Source: Epiperipatus broadwayi
Taxonomy: Eukaryota > Onychophora > Udeonychophora > Euonychophora > Peripatidae
Length of the DNA: 64,000 nt
Assembly (NCBI GenBank): GCA_028023455.1
Contig: JAQFVV010006245.1
Location: 7,997,123 to 8,061,122, forward strand
Direction of reading: 5' to 3'
A program made the position numbers and the translations under genes. Below the pieces are notes generated by a model. That model worked only from the letters and a program-made list of their open reading frames with translations. It searched no databases and had not been told where the DNA came from. Below, in pieces: positions 36,136-47,789 of the stretch. The first letter of the stretch is position 1. Each line of letters opens with the position of its first letter.

Positions 36136-36308
36136 TGAGTAACTAGAGAGCTTTGAACATAGGATTTTTCAGTGTATATTTGTCATCTACTCTATCTCAA
36201 ACAACTGACACACATGATGTATGTGGTCATGTGTGTCAGTTGCTTGAGATGAAGCAGAAAATGAATATAGACTGAAAAATTCTAAGTTCAAATCCTTCTG
36301 GTTACTTA
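36136..36308. mobile_element. Hairpin MITE-like palindrome, about 170 bp
   Basis: A perfect core CAACTGACACACATGA / TCATGTGTGTCAGTTG with a 9-nt loop extends outward as imperfect arms (GAGTAACTAGAGAG... paired with ...TTCTGGTTACTT). The whole segment can fold into one stem. It has no coding capacity. Confidence 0.7.
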
Positions 36309-37081
36309 AATATTTATTTAGTAAATTTGAAATTTTGTTTTTTTCAAAAGTTTTCATATTATTTTTTGAGTAATTCTATGAAAATGCTAGTAAAGATAGG
36401 AAATATCTGCAAATAAGATAATTTTGCACTGCTCCCCTTCCCTTCTCACATCGGCTTTGATATTATATAAGAAATTAAATAATATATAGGTTATTTAACA
36501 AATGATGTGTATATCCAGAATGTGATTCTTTGAAATGCTTCACTTTTGGGCATCCCACTTGCTGGTCAGTAATTCATTAAAACTTAATCCTTGTTTTGTT
36601 TGAAAATTCATTGAAAATCTCTCATGCATAATTATTCACATTTTTATTATCAGAATTATATTTCTTCAATGATAAAGTATTTTTACTATTATTTAATTTT
36701 TATGTGGTATTGTCCACTATTAATAATTATAATTTATTATAAATATAATTTGATATTTTAAATTTACATACTTAACATTATTTATTGATCACATAACTTT
36801 AATATTTTATTAGAACGAACAAAAGTAGATCAATTTGAAACAACAGGAATGATAAAACTCTTCCATCCCATTCATACCTTCTTGTTAAACCTTTGTTTTA
36901 AATATTTTTTTATTATTTTTCATCTCATTAGCACTTTCTTGTTAAAATGTTCTTTGTTTTAAAAATCTGTTTGCTATTTTTAATTAACAGAAAATTTGTT
37001 TATGTTTTATATACTTATTTTCATTCAATAAAATATATATTACTCCCTGTATAATTTTATTTTTTAACATTTATTAATAAC
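36309..37081. other. AT-rich sequence, nothing recognised
   Basis: No supported feature. Confidence 0.4.
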
Positions 37082-38770
37082 TCATCATCATCATCCATTA
37101 TCAATCCACTGCAGGATGGTCTCTCCAAGTTTAATCCATCTTCTCCAATCTTTAGCTTCTCTTTTCCACATCACCCCTGCATACTTTATTTCATCCATCC
37201 ATCTCACATGTGGTCTCTTTTACAATCTCTTGGAATCCAGTTTAAGATTTCAATTGTCCAACTAGTATCATCTCTTCTAGCAATATGTCCAGCCCAACTC
37301 CACTCCAATCTTTTAATTTTTTCAATGAGGTCAGTAACACCTGTTCTCTTACCCATACATTGTATTTTCAATCTCTTCTTGTTACTCCCAACATGCATCT
37401 CTCCATACTTTTTGAGTGGTCTGGAGTCCCTGTATTGCTCTTCTATTAAGTGTTCAAGTCTCAGATACATAAGTAAGAACTGGTAAAACACATTTATTAA
37501 AAACCTTTTTCAAACACATAGGCATATTTCCTTTTAGTACCAAATTATTTCTACCAAAAGCACTCCAACCAAGCTTAATTTTATGATTAATTTCATCCAT
37601 TATGTTTCCATCTGTATTAATAATCTGACCAAGATATTTGTAACTGTTAACTTCTTCTAATTCATCATAATCAATCTTTATTTTCATGTTATGAGCAAAT
37701 TGATTAAACATTACTTTAGTTTTTTTAACATTTATCTTTAGTCCTACTTTCCTACTTTCATCTGATAACTCCTGCAACATTTCCTGCAGCTCTGAAGCAT
37801 TTTTTGCAAAAACAACTATATCATCTGCAAAATCTAAATGACTTAAATGATCTCCATTTACTTTCACTCCTTTAGTTTCACATTTTAATCCACAAAATAT
37901 TTCTTTCAACACTGCTGTAAAAAGTTTTGGAGATATGGAGTCACTTTGTCTTACATCTTTCTCAATGTTGACTTTCCCAGTATCATTATGTAATCTAATT
38001 GTTGCTGTTGCATTTTTCTAAATATTCTTTAAAATATGACAATATCCTGGATCTATACCTTGATGATTCAATGCTTTAATCACTGAAGAAAGTTTATAGA
38101 ATCAAATGCCTTTTCATAATCTACAAATTCAAAACATAATGGCAACTCATATTCATTTGTCATTTCTATAACTTCTCTCAATACCTGGATATGATCTACT
38201 GTACTAAAACCATTTTAAATCCAGCTTGTTTCTTGGTTGGTGGATATCCAATGTTCTTTGTAGATGAGTGTAATTATCTTGGTAAAAATTTTGCATAAAA
38301 CTGATAAAAGTCTGATAGGTCTGTAATTTCTAATATTCTTCTTTATCACCTTTTTAAAATATTAATATTATTACTGCATTCTTCTAATAATCTGGTACAT
38401 CTTTATCATTTAGAAATTTGGTATATAACTTTGCTAAAAAAAATTCTATTTCTTCACCTGCTTCTTTTAATATATCAATTTTAATTCCATCATTACCTGG
38501 ATCCTTTCCTTTCTTCATACATTTAATTGCATGTTTCACTTCTTCATTTAAAATTCTGGGCAATTCAGAAGATGTAATAGAAATAGGATTCTTGATAAAA
38601 GTCTTCTACCCATTTTATAATGTCATCTCTCTTTTTAGTAATAATTCTATCTTTTTTCTTATTGTAGATATAAATTTCCTTCCAATACCAAAATGTTGTT
38701 CTACATTTTTGAGACTTTTTTTCTCTTCTACAGCTTTCCTTGGTAGTTCAAAACTGCAACAAAGATAGCT
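37082..38770 (-). mobile_element. RTE-like LINE, 3' part (RT and C-terminus), minus strand
   Basis: Read on the minus strand from 38770, it has TIITKRDDIIKWVEDFYQE, GNDGIKIDILKEAGEEI, RPI (RT block 2) and EKAFDS (motif A region). LDFADDIVVFAKNA (the xADD motif C) lies at about 37825, followed by YKYLGQIINTDG and the C-terminal WSWAGHIARRDD motif near 37285. The 3' end is a TGATGATGATGA tail at 37082-37095. The WxWAGHIAR tail is typical of RTE-type ORF2 C-termini. There are several frameshifts. The longest open pieces are 37454-37912 and 37204-37491. Confidence 0.82.
37454..37912 (-). pseudogene. RTE-like RT palm and thumb fragment
   Basis: A 152-codon open frame with FADDIVVFA (motif C), GLKINVKKTKVMF (motif D) and LEEVNSYKYLGQIIN. 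The frame opens inside the RT, so its first Met is not a true start. It leads by frameshift into the WAGHIARR C-terminal piece at 37204-37491. Confidence 0.82.
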
Positions 38771-38945
38771 GGTAGAAAAAAACAGCAATTGACCAATAAA
38801 ATTTCTACTGAGACTAGAAAATTTGTGAAGAAAAGAAGGAATATGAAGATATACAAAAATGATGCATTAAAAAGAATTGAATATTTCGAATATTGTAAAA
38901 TGGTACGGAAAAGAGTTGAAAATGATATTAATAACTATTAATGTA
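38771..38945 (+). mobile_element. Inverted 5' segment of the RTE-like LINE
   Basis: On the plus strand this encodes TRKFVKKRRNMKIYKND and KRIEYFEYCKMVRKR, then a stop. That is the linker just upstream of RT in RTE-type ORF2. It directly abuts the minus-strand RT part but points the other way, the layout expected from twin-priming during LINE insertion. The junction is near 38770. Confidence 0.75.
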
Positions 38946-39184
38946 TATTATACACTTTATTAAGTAGCTTGATAATTAAATATTTAGCCAAGAAAAAATT
39001 TTAAATTTTCTTACTTAGATTGTTTCTTCAATACATTTTTAGAAACCATTAAAAGCCCTTGCATTAGGTTATATCGTGAAAAGAATTAAATATTTTGTTT
39101 TGTTTAGATTTGTATCATAGTGTGAAGTATGGATTAATTAAAAGTTTTTAGCTATTACTGCATTAAAAAAAAAGATATTGTTAT
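38946..39184. other. AT-rich spacer, nothing recognised
   Basis: Short spacer without a supported feature. Confidence 0.4.
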
Positions 39185-40005
39185 TAAAAATTTGAAAAGC
39201 TATTTAGTAAAACATGTAAAAAGATATTTTGGGACAATAATAATAAAAAAAGATAAGACTATTTAAAAAATATTGGCACAACACAGCATAGAACCAGACC
39301 TAACACTTTACCAGTATTCCAAAGAGAACAACACATTTACAACTTGTAAAACATTATTGATAAAGGCAATTTCGTCAAATGCAGAATTATTGTAATTATG
39401 AGACAATATTTTTAAAATAAGTTTTATTTAAAAATAAATTATTAATATTAATGTTACTTTTTATATAAATTAGGATATTTAAATAAAAATGATTGGGAAA
39501 TGTGAACATTTTTATTTTCATATAAATTTTATTAATTTTAATAATGAAAGGCATTCGCCTGTTCAGTATTGTGCAATAATAGAGCAACTGTCACAATAAA
39601 TTTAAGTAAAGAAATATTCATCTTATGCTTACATAATAAATATTTACAAACAATGTGTTTCTAGGAATAAAGTGATTTGGAAATTTAACCATTTACATAT
39701 AAGGTTTATTAATTATCATGACAAAATGGCATCAGACTATTTTGTTAGCATAATAAGAGTATGTATGTAATATATTTCGAGCTCATGCCTAGAAATTTGA
39801 AGCCCAGGTAATTATCCCAAATAAAAAGTATTCCTCCTTTTACATTTAAATAAAAAATATTTACACTCAGAACATATTTCTGATGATGAAATGATTCGAA
39901 AATGTAAATTTTATTTATATATAAAATTTATTAATTGTCTTGGTGTTTCAGGGTCTTTGTGTCCAGCACAACCGGCCCACTACCCTGATTTCAAATCTCT
40001 TATTT
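39185..40005 (+). repeat. Dispersed repeat, copy 2, with internal reiteration
   Basis: Shares ordered blocks with 30715-32045. Within it, a block of the type GGAAATTTAACCATTTACATATAA...TTTATTAATT recurs about three times (near 39495, 39675 and 39895), so it carries a short diverged tandem array. It ends with TTTGTGTCCAGCACAACC. Confidence 0.5.
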
Positions 40006-42540
40006 GTAAGTGTTAGATTTGTTTGGAATTTTTATGGGAAGGGGAGAGATTAGTAGAATTAAATCAATTATAACTGCTGTCGACTTTCAAAAAACAAGAA
40101 TTGTCAGTTACATTCAACACAAATAAAATAAACAATCCAAATAAAAATAAACTCGTTGGCTTTGAAACAACAACAAATCTTAAAAAAAGATTAAAATGAA
40201 ACATTTCTTATTTATTTGGATTCTTACGCCTGATAATCGTTTTCTTTTTATTTCACAAAAATCCAAAAAGAAAAAAGTCATTTGCCAGCATGAAGAACAC
40301 AAAGACGAAAGTAAATTGACATAAATATAGAAGTGGGTTTGTTATTTACAATTTTGTTAAAAATAATTCTTTATTAAAGCTTACTTATTTAATTAAACAA
40401 AATGTACTATTAAATATCGGTATTTAGCAATCATAAATAATCATAATGATTTTAATGAGGACTATTTTGCCTCCTGCAGCAATACGCAAATACCGAAGTT
40501 TATTTGTACTTTCTTTAAAAGAAATAAATGCTGGACTTTATCATTTAGCCCTTTCTGCATATATATATATTGTAAGGATACATTTAAACTGGTCACACGA
40601 TCATTACCACCAAAAATCGTCAAATGCATATTATTAATATATACAGTAATTAATAATTTTGTGTAAAATTGCCAGTTAAAATTATTTTCTCGGCATTGAT
40701 TTATATGGAAATGCAAACAAGCAAAAATCTCGAAAAACAAAAGAAAGAAATCATTAATGTTAATTTTTTTTTTTTTTGTTTATTAATCCAGCCCAAAATT
40801 TTATAAAGATCAAAATGACATCAACAATGAAAATAAAAGTGCGAACTTGAAACTCATGCATCAATAAATTGAACATAAGACAATATAGCACAACTTGGTT
40901 CTTTTTTTTTAAAAAAAAAAACAAAGACCAATAGATTAGATCATCAAGAAAATTTACTTTTTAATTTCCTAAAATTAATTTAGTCATCATATTAACTATT
41001 CTCAACATTAGAGATCATAAGCGACTACAATCTGAACTTGAGAAAGTTGATTAAAGTATCAGCCACTATTTTCACAAAGCTTATATTTTAATTCAAGTTA
41101 TAAGCTAGGAAAGAACAATTCATGTGTGGCTAGGAAGTGAGAAAATATCATGGGGATGGAGCTGCTCATCATGCAACCAAGAATTTCTGATATAATTAGC
41201 ATTTAAAATTAATATCCATGATGACCATGCTAATAAAAAGATCTACAATGCACTACAGTCAAGTAAAGAAATTAATTCAGCACAGGAAAGATATTTTGCA
41301 AAAGGAGTCACCACCGCAAAGATCAGATCCAAATGGTGACTGTATACCATCAGATAAACTACCATCCAGTTAATGCAAATGAACATTCCTAAAGGCAAAG
41401 ATACTCGAACATTCTCCAATATGAACAATAATACTTTGAACTGGCTAGACTACACTGAATCAACACCCAATGTTATGATTCTCTAATTTATTATTATTTT
41501 GCTTGTTAAATTGATTACTTTCTTTTGAAAACAGAGAGTCAATCAAACCAGTTATCAATTAGTCTATAGAGAAGGGAAGTCATCATTTCTAATTTTATTT
41601 TTTTATTTAATAATAAAATATAGGTGCAGACTCCTGAGTTTGCTAGTTAATAGACCCAACAATACTGACTTAAAGGGTGAAACTTTATTTTTATATAATA
41701 CTAAATGCTCACACTTTGACAATTACAATATTTGATGTTTCTGTTTATGTTCAAGTAATTTAATTATTTGTTATTTGGAATGCATGACTCTTGAATGATT
41801 GGTCTGTTATATCACAAATCTTTATAATACCAGAATAAGAGGGGGGTCTCAGAATATAAAAGAAACCTTCAACAAATTGTAAAATCTAGATAGATGGATG
41901 GGAAATTAATGATAAAATGATGACAGAAAATTTAGTTAGCAAAGCATTAATTGTTAAAATATAGTTTTTAAATTGTATTTGGAGAATGACTATCTTTTAT
42001 AGGGATCAGAAGTATGGGTTAGTAAATTATTAATGAATACAAACAAGGATGATCATGCCTATACAATTATTAAATTAAGTAAACACATTATTTTTGTTAT
42101 AAATCAATTGTGAATGGAAATCATCATCAAAATTAATTTGTTAAACATTAAATTAAATTGGTTGACCATCATTTTATTTGTCTATTTTTCAATTAATCAT
42201 ACAATATGCATATTACAATGCACATGTCAGTCACAAAATAATCATACCTCAAAATAGAGTACATTATCCCTGAGTTTGAATTATATGGCCTAATGAGGAT
42301 CAAGAAGGGGTGAAGTAAGGAAAGTTATGTGAGCATGAATTTCATCCCACTCAATCATTAATCATCATGGGACCACTTCATAAAACTTAGATAAATCATC
42401 AAACAACTGACTTGCCTTATCATGTTTAATGCCCTACCTTGAAAACCCAATTGACCATAGTTAAATAACTCTCATGGAGAAAAAGACCATACCATTACAT
42501 ATAGTGTGACCAACCATGGGGCATTGAAAAAGACTGTCCT
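40006..42540. other. Unclassified AT-rich sequence
   Basis: No supported gene. The parts at 41020-41480 and 42240-42540 are less AT-biased and may be old repeats that I do not recognise. Confidence 0.35.
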
Positions 42541-42547
42541 GTGACAA

Positions 42548-42594
42548 TATATATATATATAATTATTAATATATATATATATATATATATATGT

Positions 42595-42634
<40 letters not shown>
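42548..42634. repeat. Interrupted (TA)n microsatellite
   Basis: Three TA runs are separated by AATTATTAA and GTTACA. Confidence 0.9.
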
Positions 42635-42636
<2 letters not shown>

Positions 42637-43862
42637 CCTGTAACAGTATAAATGGGACAAGTTATAGGTATGATGCACAAAACATAGAAACTCTAATAAG
42701 TATAAATTAAATACAGATCTAAATTTTAAAATGACTTTAATAAAAGATTTTGATCATCTGTTTCCTTAAGACCCTAGTCTATAACCCTACAATTCTAAAA
42801 TGGAAATTGAAATAAGAGAAATGCTAGCTCTGATGGATTTGATAAGATTTTAGAAGATAATTGCTTGATTGTTAATTAGCTAAAATATATATATAGAATA
42901 ATACTATTGAAACTATACATCAGTGAAGTCTCATTTATTTATATCCTTTAATAACTAAAATGAGTAAGATTTATAACTTTTAATGGTAGTTTTCAGTTAT
43001 GCATACTGTGGCCACTAGGTGATGCTGCAGTACCACCAAGAAGCCTGCAAGTGATACATTTCTATCCAAAAATGGCTGAAATGGACAGAAAATTAAAATT
43101 AAAGTGCCTGAGGCAAGACATCCAAATAAAATCACTGATGGCTGTGAAATTAAAATGCCTAAGGTGAGACATCAAAAGTAAGTAAAAAATCAAGTAAAAT
43201 AATACGTAAATTTTAAAAGAGTACACATACAAAATCAGTAAAAATATATAAAATAAACTCCTCCCCCCAAATGATGAATTGAAATGGCTCAAAAATAAAT
43301 AAAATACAAATTACAAAAACAGAAATCAGTGACAATATGCCAAACACAGACCCCCTAGAATTCTTTGCTTAAATTGACAAATAAAATGCCTGAGGCAAAA
43401 TAAATCCAAAAAATCCATCGGAAATACAAATTACACAAAAAAACCCAAGAAATTGCTATAAAATTCAAATTAAAAAATTTATTAATGGTGGAAAGTGGGA
43501 AATACAAAAACAGAATTTCATAAAATTATTTGGCCTTCAACATTTGCAAATATGCATTGCAATTAGATTCCAAAGAAACAGTTATGTAAGCTAAAAAGAA
43601 CATTACATGAGAGAATCTATTTGTCAAATTAATAATTCTTGTTTTGAAATTATGGCATATCAAAAATAAGTGAAACGTAAAACCTACCCCTCCACCAATG
43701 AAGAATTTCTATCCGAAAATAGTTGAAATGGACAAATTAAAATGAAATACATAAAACACCCCCCCCCCTTTTTTTTTACACTCTGCAGACAAATCAAAAT
43801 AAAAAAGCAACATTGATATGGAAAAGTTTCTAGTAATTTTAATTTATTTGTGCTCAAATATT

Positions 43863-43868
<6 letters not shown>

Positions 43869-43953
<85 letters not shown>
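43869..43953. repeat. (TA)n microsatellite
   Basis: More than forty TA units followed by a poly-A and an ACAC tract. The right arm of the inverted repeat has only a few TA units here. Confidence 0.95.
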
Positions 43954-43958
<5 letters not shown>

Positions 43959-44099
43959 AAAAAACAAACACATACACACACACTAAGTATATTAACAAAT
44001 GAATAAAGAAGCAAAATAGATATGAATAAGCTTTCAATTAATTTTAATATTAAACATAATTGAAAAATCATAAATATTATTTGTGCTCAAATATTACTG

Positions 44100-45936
44100 T
44101 ACCTGGGTCTCATTTTATGCAGATTATTTTAATGCGATTTTGAAGTTATGTGATTCATGTTTCTTCTTAATATCTTTCATATTTCACTATATTTATTAAA
44201 TATCAAGAAATTTAAATTATTAATAACTTATTTTGACTAGAAATCCTTTTTTTTTTAAAAAAAACAACAACATTATATTAGCAGCCAACATGAATATGGT
44301 CTGAAGCTGTATTTACAATTTTAGCTTCTATGTAAATAACCTACTTATACTAATGAGTGAGTAATAATAATAGATTTATATGTACATATAAAAATATCAC
44401 AATAAATATTAAAACATTTTAAACTTTTAAAACATATTTTGTTAGATATTAACAGAAATAAATATTTTTTTAGATTTTTAAAATAAATAATAATGAAGAT
44501 TTTGTTGATTTTATAAACTGAAAATAATCTTTCTAATGGTAATATATAACCTTTTTGTTTTTATTGTGATCTCATTTTTTTAGTATAGAAACAGAAAACC
44601 ATTAACATAGCACAAAACTGAAAGTGGCGCTAGTTGTACATCACATCATGAATCTGATTTTTTACTAGTTCACAAATGAACACATATTGTCTATTAGCGA
44701 TAATGATTAAAATATGTATGAAAAAATGTAAAATTAATACACCTGGGTCTCGTTTTACATAGATTTATTTAACGCGATTTTGAAGTTACGCAATTCTTGT
44801 TTCTTCAGAAGTCGAACTCCGATAATGCACTATTACTTTAAATAATAAATTTTTCACACTTACATCATATTGAAAGTAATAGCACATTATTGGAATTCGA
44901 CTTTCATCTTAGTAATTTCAATATTTTCAGCACTTTATAATAGTAAGATTTTATGCAATAATGAAATTAAAATCATGATTTCCACATTTTATGTATACAC
45001 CCATTAAATTTTACAAGATTATAATGTAAATTTGTTCAAACATTGTAAAGTGTTAATTTCTAATCAGTTGGAAAATTATTTTCTTATTAATGACCCTAAT
45101 CGCGAACGTGCTCTTAAATTCCAATGAGAGCTAAATAGTTGTACGTCGGAATATCACGAGCTTCATAAACAATTAATAAAATCATCATCTCAAAGATTAA
45201 TTACTAATTACATTGTCACCAGAAAAAAATTAACACAACATGAGAGTGAAGTTGGCGCTAGTTGTATTTCCTCTTGTGAAGAATCTGATTTTTTACCAGT
45301 TTGCCAAAGAACCTGTTTATCGGCAAATAGCGATAATAATTAAAACGTGTATAAAAAATGTAAATTACAGTACTGTAAATTATGCATAAAAATATATTGT
45401 TTTGAATAAAATTAAATATTATAGTTAAAAAAAGTTTGTCTAGTAGCAATTTTTTTCAAATTTGAAATTTTTTATTAGTCATATTTTATTTCCTTATTTT
45501 TTTGCATGAATTTTAAAGTAATTTTACGTTGGTGCTTTGCTTTTATGCAATTTTTGAAAAATCACAGTCCATATCCCCCCTTTTTCAAAGTAAGTTACAT
45601 CTATTTTTGTGCGATTTCTTTTGCATGTGTTTTCTGAGGAATCTATCTATCGCATAAAATGAGACCCAGGTGTACTGTAGTTAATAAAAAAAGTTAAAAA
45701 AGATTGTCTTGTATTAATTTTTTTCAAATATTTGAAATTTTTTATTAGTCATCCTTTATTTCCTTAGTGTTTTAATGTGAATTTTAATTTTTCCTTGTTG
45801 CTTTGCTTTTATGCCAATTTCAAAAATTACAGAACCTATCCCCCATTTTTTAAGGCGAGTTATGATTATTTTTGTGCGATTTCTTTTGTGTGCATTTTTT
45901 GAGAAACCTATCTACCACATAAAACAGACCCAGGTG
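44100..45936. mobile_element. Tigger/pogo-like non-autonomous transposon, outer copy
   Basis: Ends TACCTGGGTCTCATTTTATG and CATAAAACAGACCCAGGTG form imperfect terminal inverted repeats. The motif CTCGTTTTATGCG followed by GCGATTTTGAAGTTA resembles Tigger/pogo ends. A TA follows the right end, and TG (possibly a mutated TA) precedes the left. The right arm of the large inverted repeat lacks this insert (TGTGCTCAAATATTTC runs on into the (TA) region), so the insertion is younger than the inverted duplication. The interior is interrupted by the inner copy at 44740-45672. No transposase is seen. Confidence 0.72.
44740..45672. mobile_element. Tigger/pogo-like transposon, inner nested copy
   Basis: This 933-bp element begins CACCTGGGTCTCGTTTTA and ends ATAAAATGAGACCCAGGTG. 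It is flanked by TA on both sides (44738-44739 and 45673-45674), the duplication expected for the Tc1/mariner-pogo group. It is inserted inside a copy of its own family: the outer copy continues on both sides with sequence homologous to the interior of this one. It carries an internal stem of about 31 bp (AAGTCGAACTCC... with ...GGAATTCGACTT). No transposase gene. Confidence 0.8.
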
Positions 45937-47162
45937 TATATATATAAAACACAAGCATACATACACACTGTGTATATTAACAAATGAATAAAGAAAATTA
46001 CAAAAGAAAAACAATCATGTCCATATTCATTTAAATGTAGAATATTATTTTAAAATTATGAATAGTTGATCACTTTCTAAAAGTCTTTATTTACCATCAT
46101 ATGGAGAATGTAGTAATATGGGAGTGAAGAAATATGTCAATAAAAGTTTATACTACTATGTTTTTCCCTGGGATAACAACAAAAATATAAAAGCAATGGT
46201 AATAATTCATTTGGCTGGTGCATAGAAATAGGTGACTTCCTATGTGTTCAGTCCAATTAATATCTCAACTTGGTATTGATTCTCTTCAGAGTAGGTTACA
46301 GTTAAAATATTTCAGGAGCAACTTCCTTCCAGGATCAACAAAATTATTTATTATAATTATTAAAATTATTTATTATAGATTTTGAGCTACTCCAGTGGCA
46401 ATTTAGTATTGCATCACTCTGGATCTTCAGCATGCGTAAGCCTTTACTCCCGTATGTTCATAGCTGGTGAATACATTGGCTGCTTACAATATGTTTCCAA
46501 AACTTCACAAGTTAATAATGCATGGAGAATTATTTTCTTGAAAGCAGTATCAGACAAACTGTCCTTTCCAAAAAATATATTATTCTCTAAATTTTTCTTT
46601 TTGTCGATTCATTTTTTTCTAGAAAGTTCTTATTCCTTTCATTTACTCCTTACCACCCACATTCTGTTGAAGTCCTGCTTCTTTTTAAACAAAGCAAAAA
46701 GCTTTTAGCATCTTTTTTTTGAAGGTCAGGAAATTTTGTTGACCACCTGTAATTTGTTTTCGACTTTTATTTTTGGTTTTTGTTATTACATTCTTTAGAT
46801 AATAATCTACACAGTTTTAATTTTTTTTTTTCCATTTAAGATCTCTTTTCTCTATTATAATAAAATGAGCTGCATTAGCTTCCATCTTTGAAATCAAATT
46901 TATATTTGTTGAATTTCGTTCATTCATCCATCCACACAACAAATATATATATATATGTGTGTGTGTGTGTATTTGTGTTTCAATAAAATACAAGAGCATA
47001 AACACCCTCCCCCTTTCATACTAAATCTTTATTTTAACTCTTTCTCCACCAATTTAAAAATCAAATATGCTCAAATAAATAATATAAGAACTATATACAT
47101 ATGCGTGTGTACAAATTTTACTTTTGTGAAACAGGGTTTGAAGCCCCCTGTCATAATATATA

Positions 47163-47722
47163 TATATGGATTTTCTCAAAATATAAAAATAAAGATCGAT
47201 TATGATGAGTTAGAAGAAGTTAAATAATTACAAATACCTTGGTCAGATTTTTAATACAGATGGAAACATAATGGATTAAATTAATCATAGAATTAAAAAG
47301 GAAAATTTTTAATAAATGTGTTTTACCAGTTCTTACTTATGGATCTGAGACTCCACTTAATAGAAATGCAGTACAGAAACTTCAGACTACTCAAAGAAGT
47401 AAGGAGAGATGCATGTTAGGAGTAACAAGAAGAGATCAAAAACATAATATATGGATAAGAGAACAAACAGGTGTTACTGACCTCATTGAAAAATATAAAA
47501 GACTGAAGTGAAGTTGGGCTGGACCTATTTCTAGATGAGATGATAATAGATGGACAATTGAAATCTTAAACTAAATTCCAAAAAGAGTGCGTAAAAAACC
47601 CAGAGGGAAACCACATGAGAGACGGATGGATGAAATAAGAAAGTGTGCAGGAGTGAGGTGAAGAGAAGCAGACTTTCATCCTGCAGTGTATTGATAATGG
47701 TTGATGATGATGATTTCAGCCT
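47163..47722 (+). pseudogene. RTE-like LINE 3' end in the left arm
   Basis: Plus-strand remnants of the same LINE type as 37082-38770: KIDYDELEEVK, YKYLGQIFNTDGN, RCMLGVTRRDQKHN, then the WAGH-type region (here SWAGPISR), ending in a TGATGATGATGA tail. It is broken by frameshifts. The matching copy in the right arm has the opposite orientation (57278-57822), so the two LINE tails face each other. Confidence 0.8.
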
Positions 47723-47785
47723 AGTTTACAAAAATGATATTTATATGTAAATCACCACATAGTAATATTTATATTAAATCCGCAC

Positions 47786-47789
47786 ATAC
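47786..47789 (+). repeat. Target-site duplication of the gag-only LTR element, left copy
   Basis: ATAC directly before the TG of the left LTR equals the ATAC at 57165-57168 directly after the CA of the right LTR. Confidence 0.7.

Larger units (their letters stand above)
42980..47780. repeat. Left arm of a large inverted repeat
   Basis: The sequence from TGGTAGTTTTCAGTTATGCA at about 42983 to TAGTAATATTTATAT at about 47761 matches, in reverse complement and in the same order, the right arm at about 57175-60465. Matching landmarks are GGCCACTAGGTGATGC, CAGAAGCCTGC-like sequence, the TGCCTGAGGCA units, TTGTGCTCAAATATT, CCTATGTGTTCAGTCCAAT, GAGCTACTCCAG, and the RTE LINE 3' end with its (GAT)n tail and TTTCAGCCTAGTTTACAAA. 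The arms are clearly diverged (substitutions and indels throughout), so the inversion is old. The left arm is longer because it carries the nested Tigger-like elements. Confidence 0.85.

Noticed and set aside
46382-46708. 108-codon frame in the left arm and a similar frame at 58327-58629
   Set aside because: The similarity follows from the inverted repeat. The frames diverge with stops and show no known domain.
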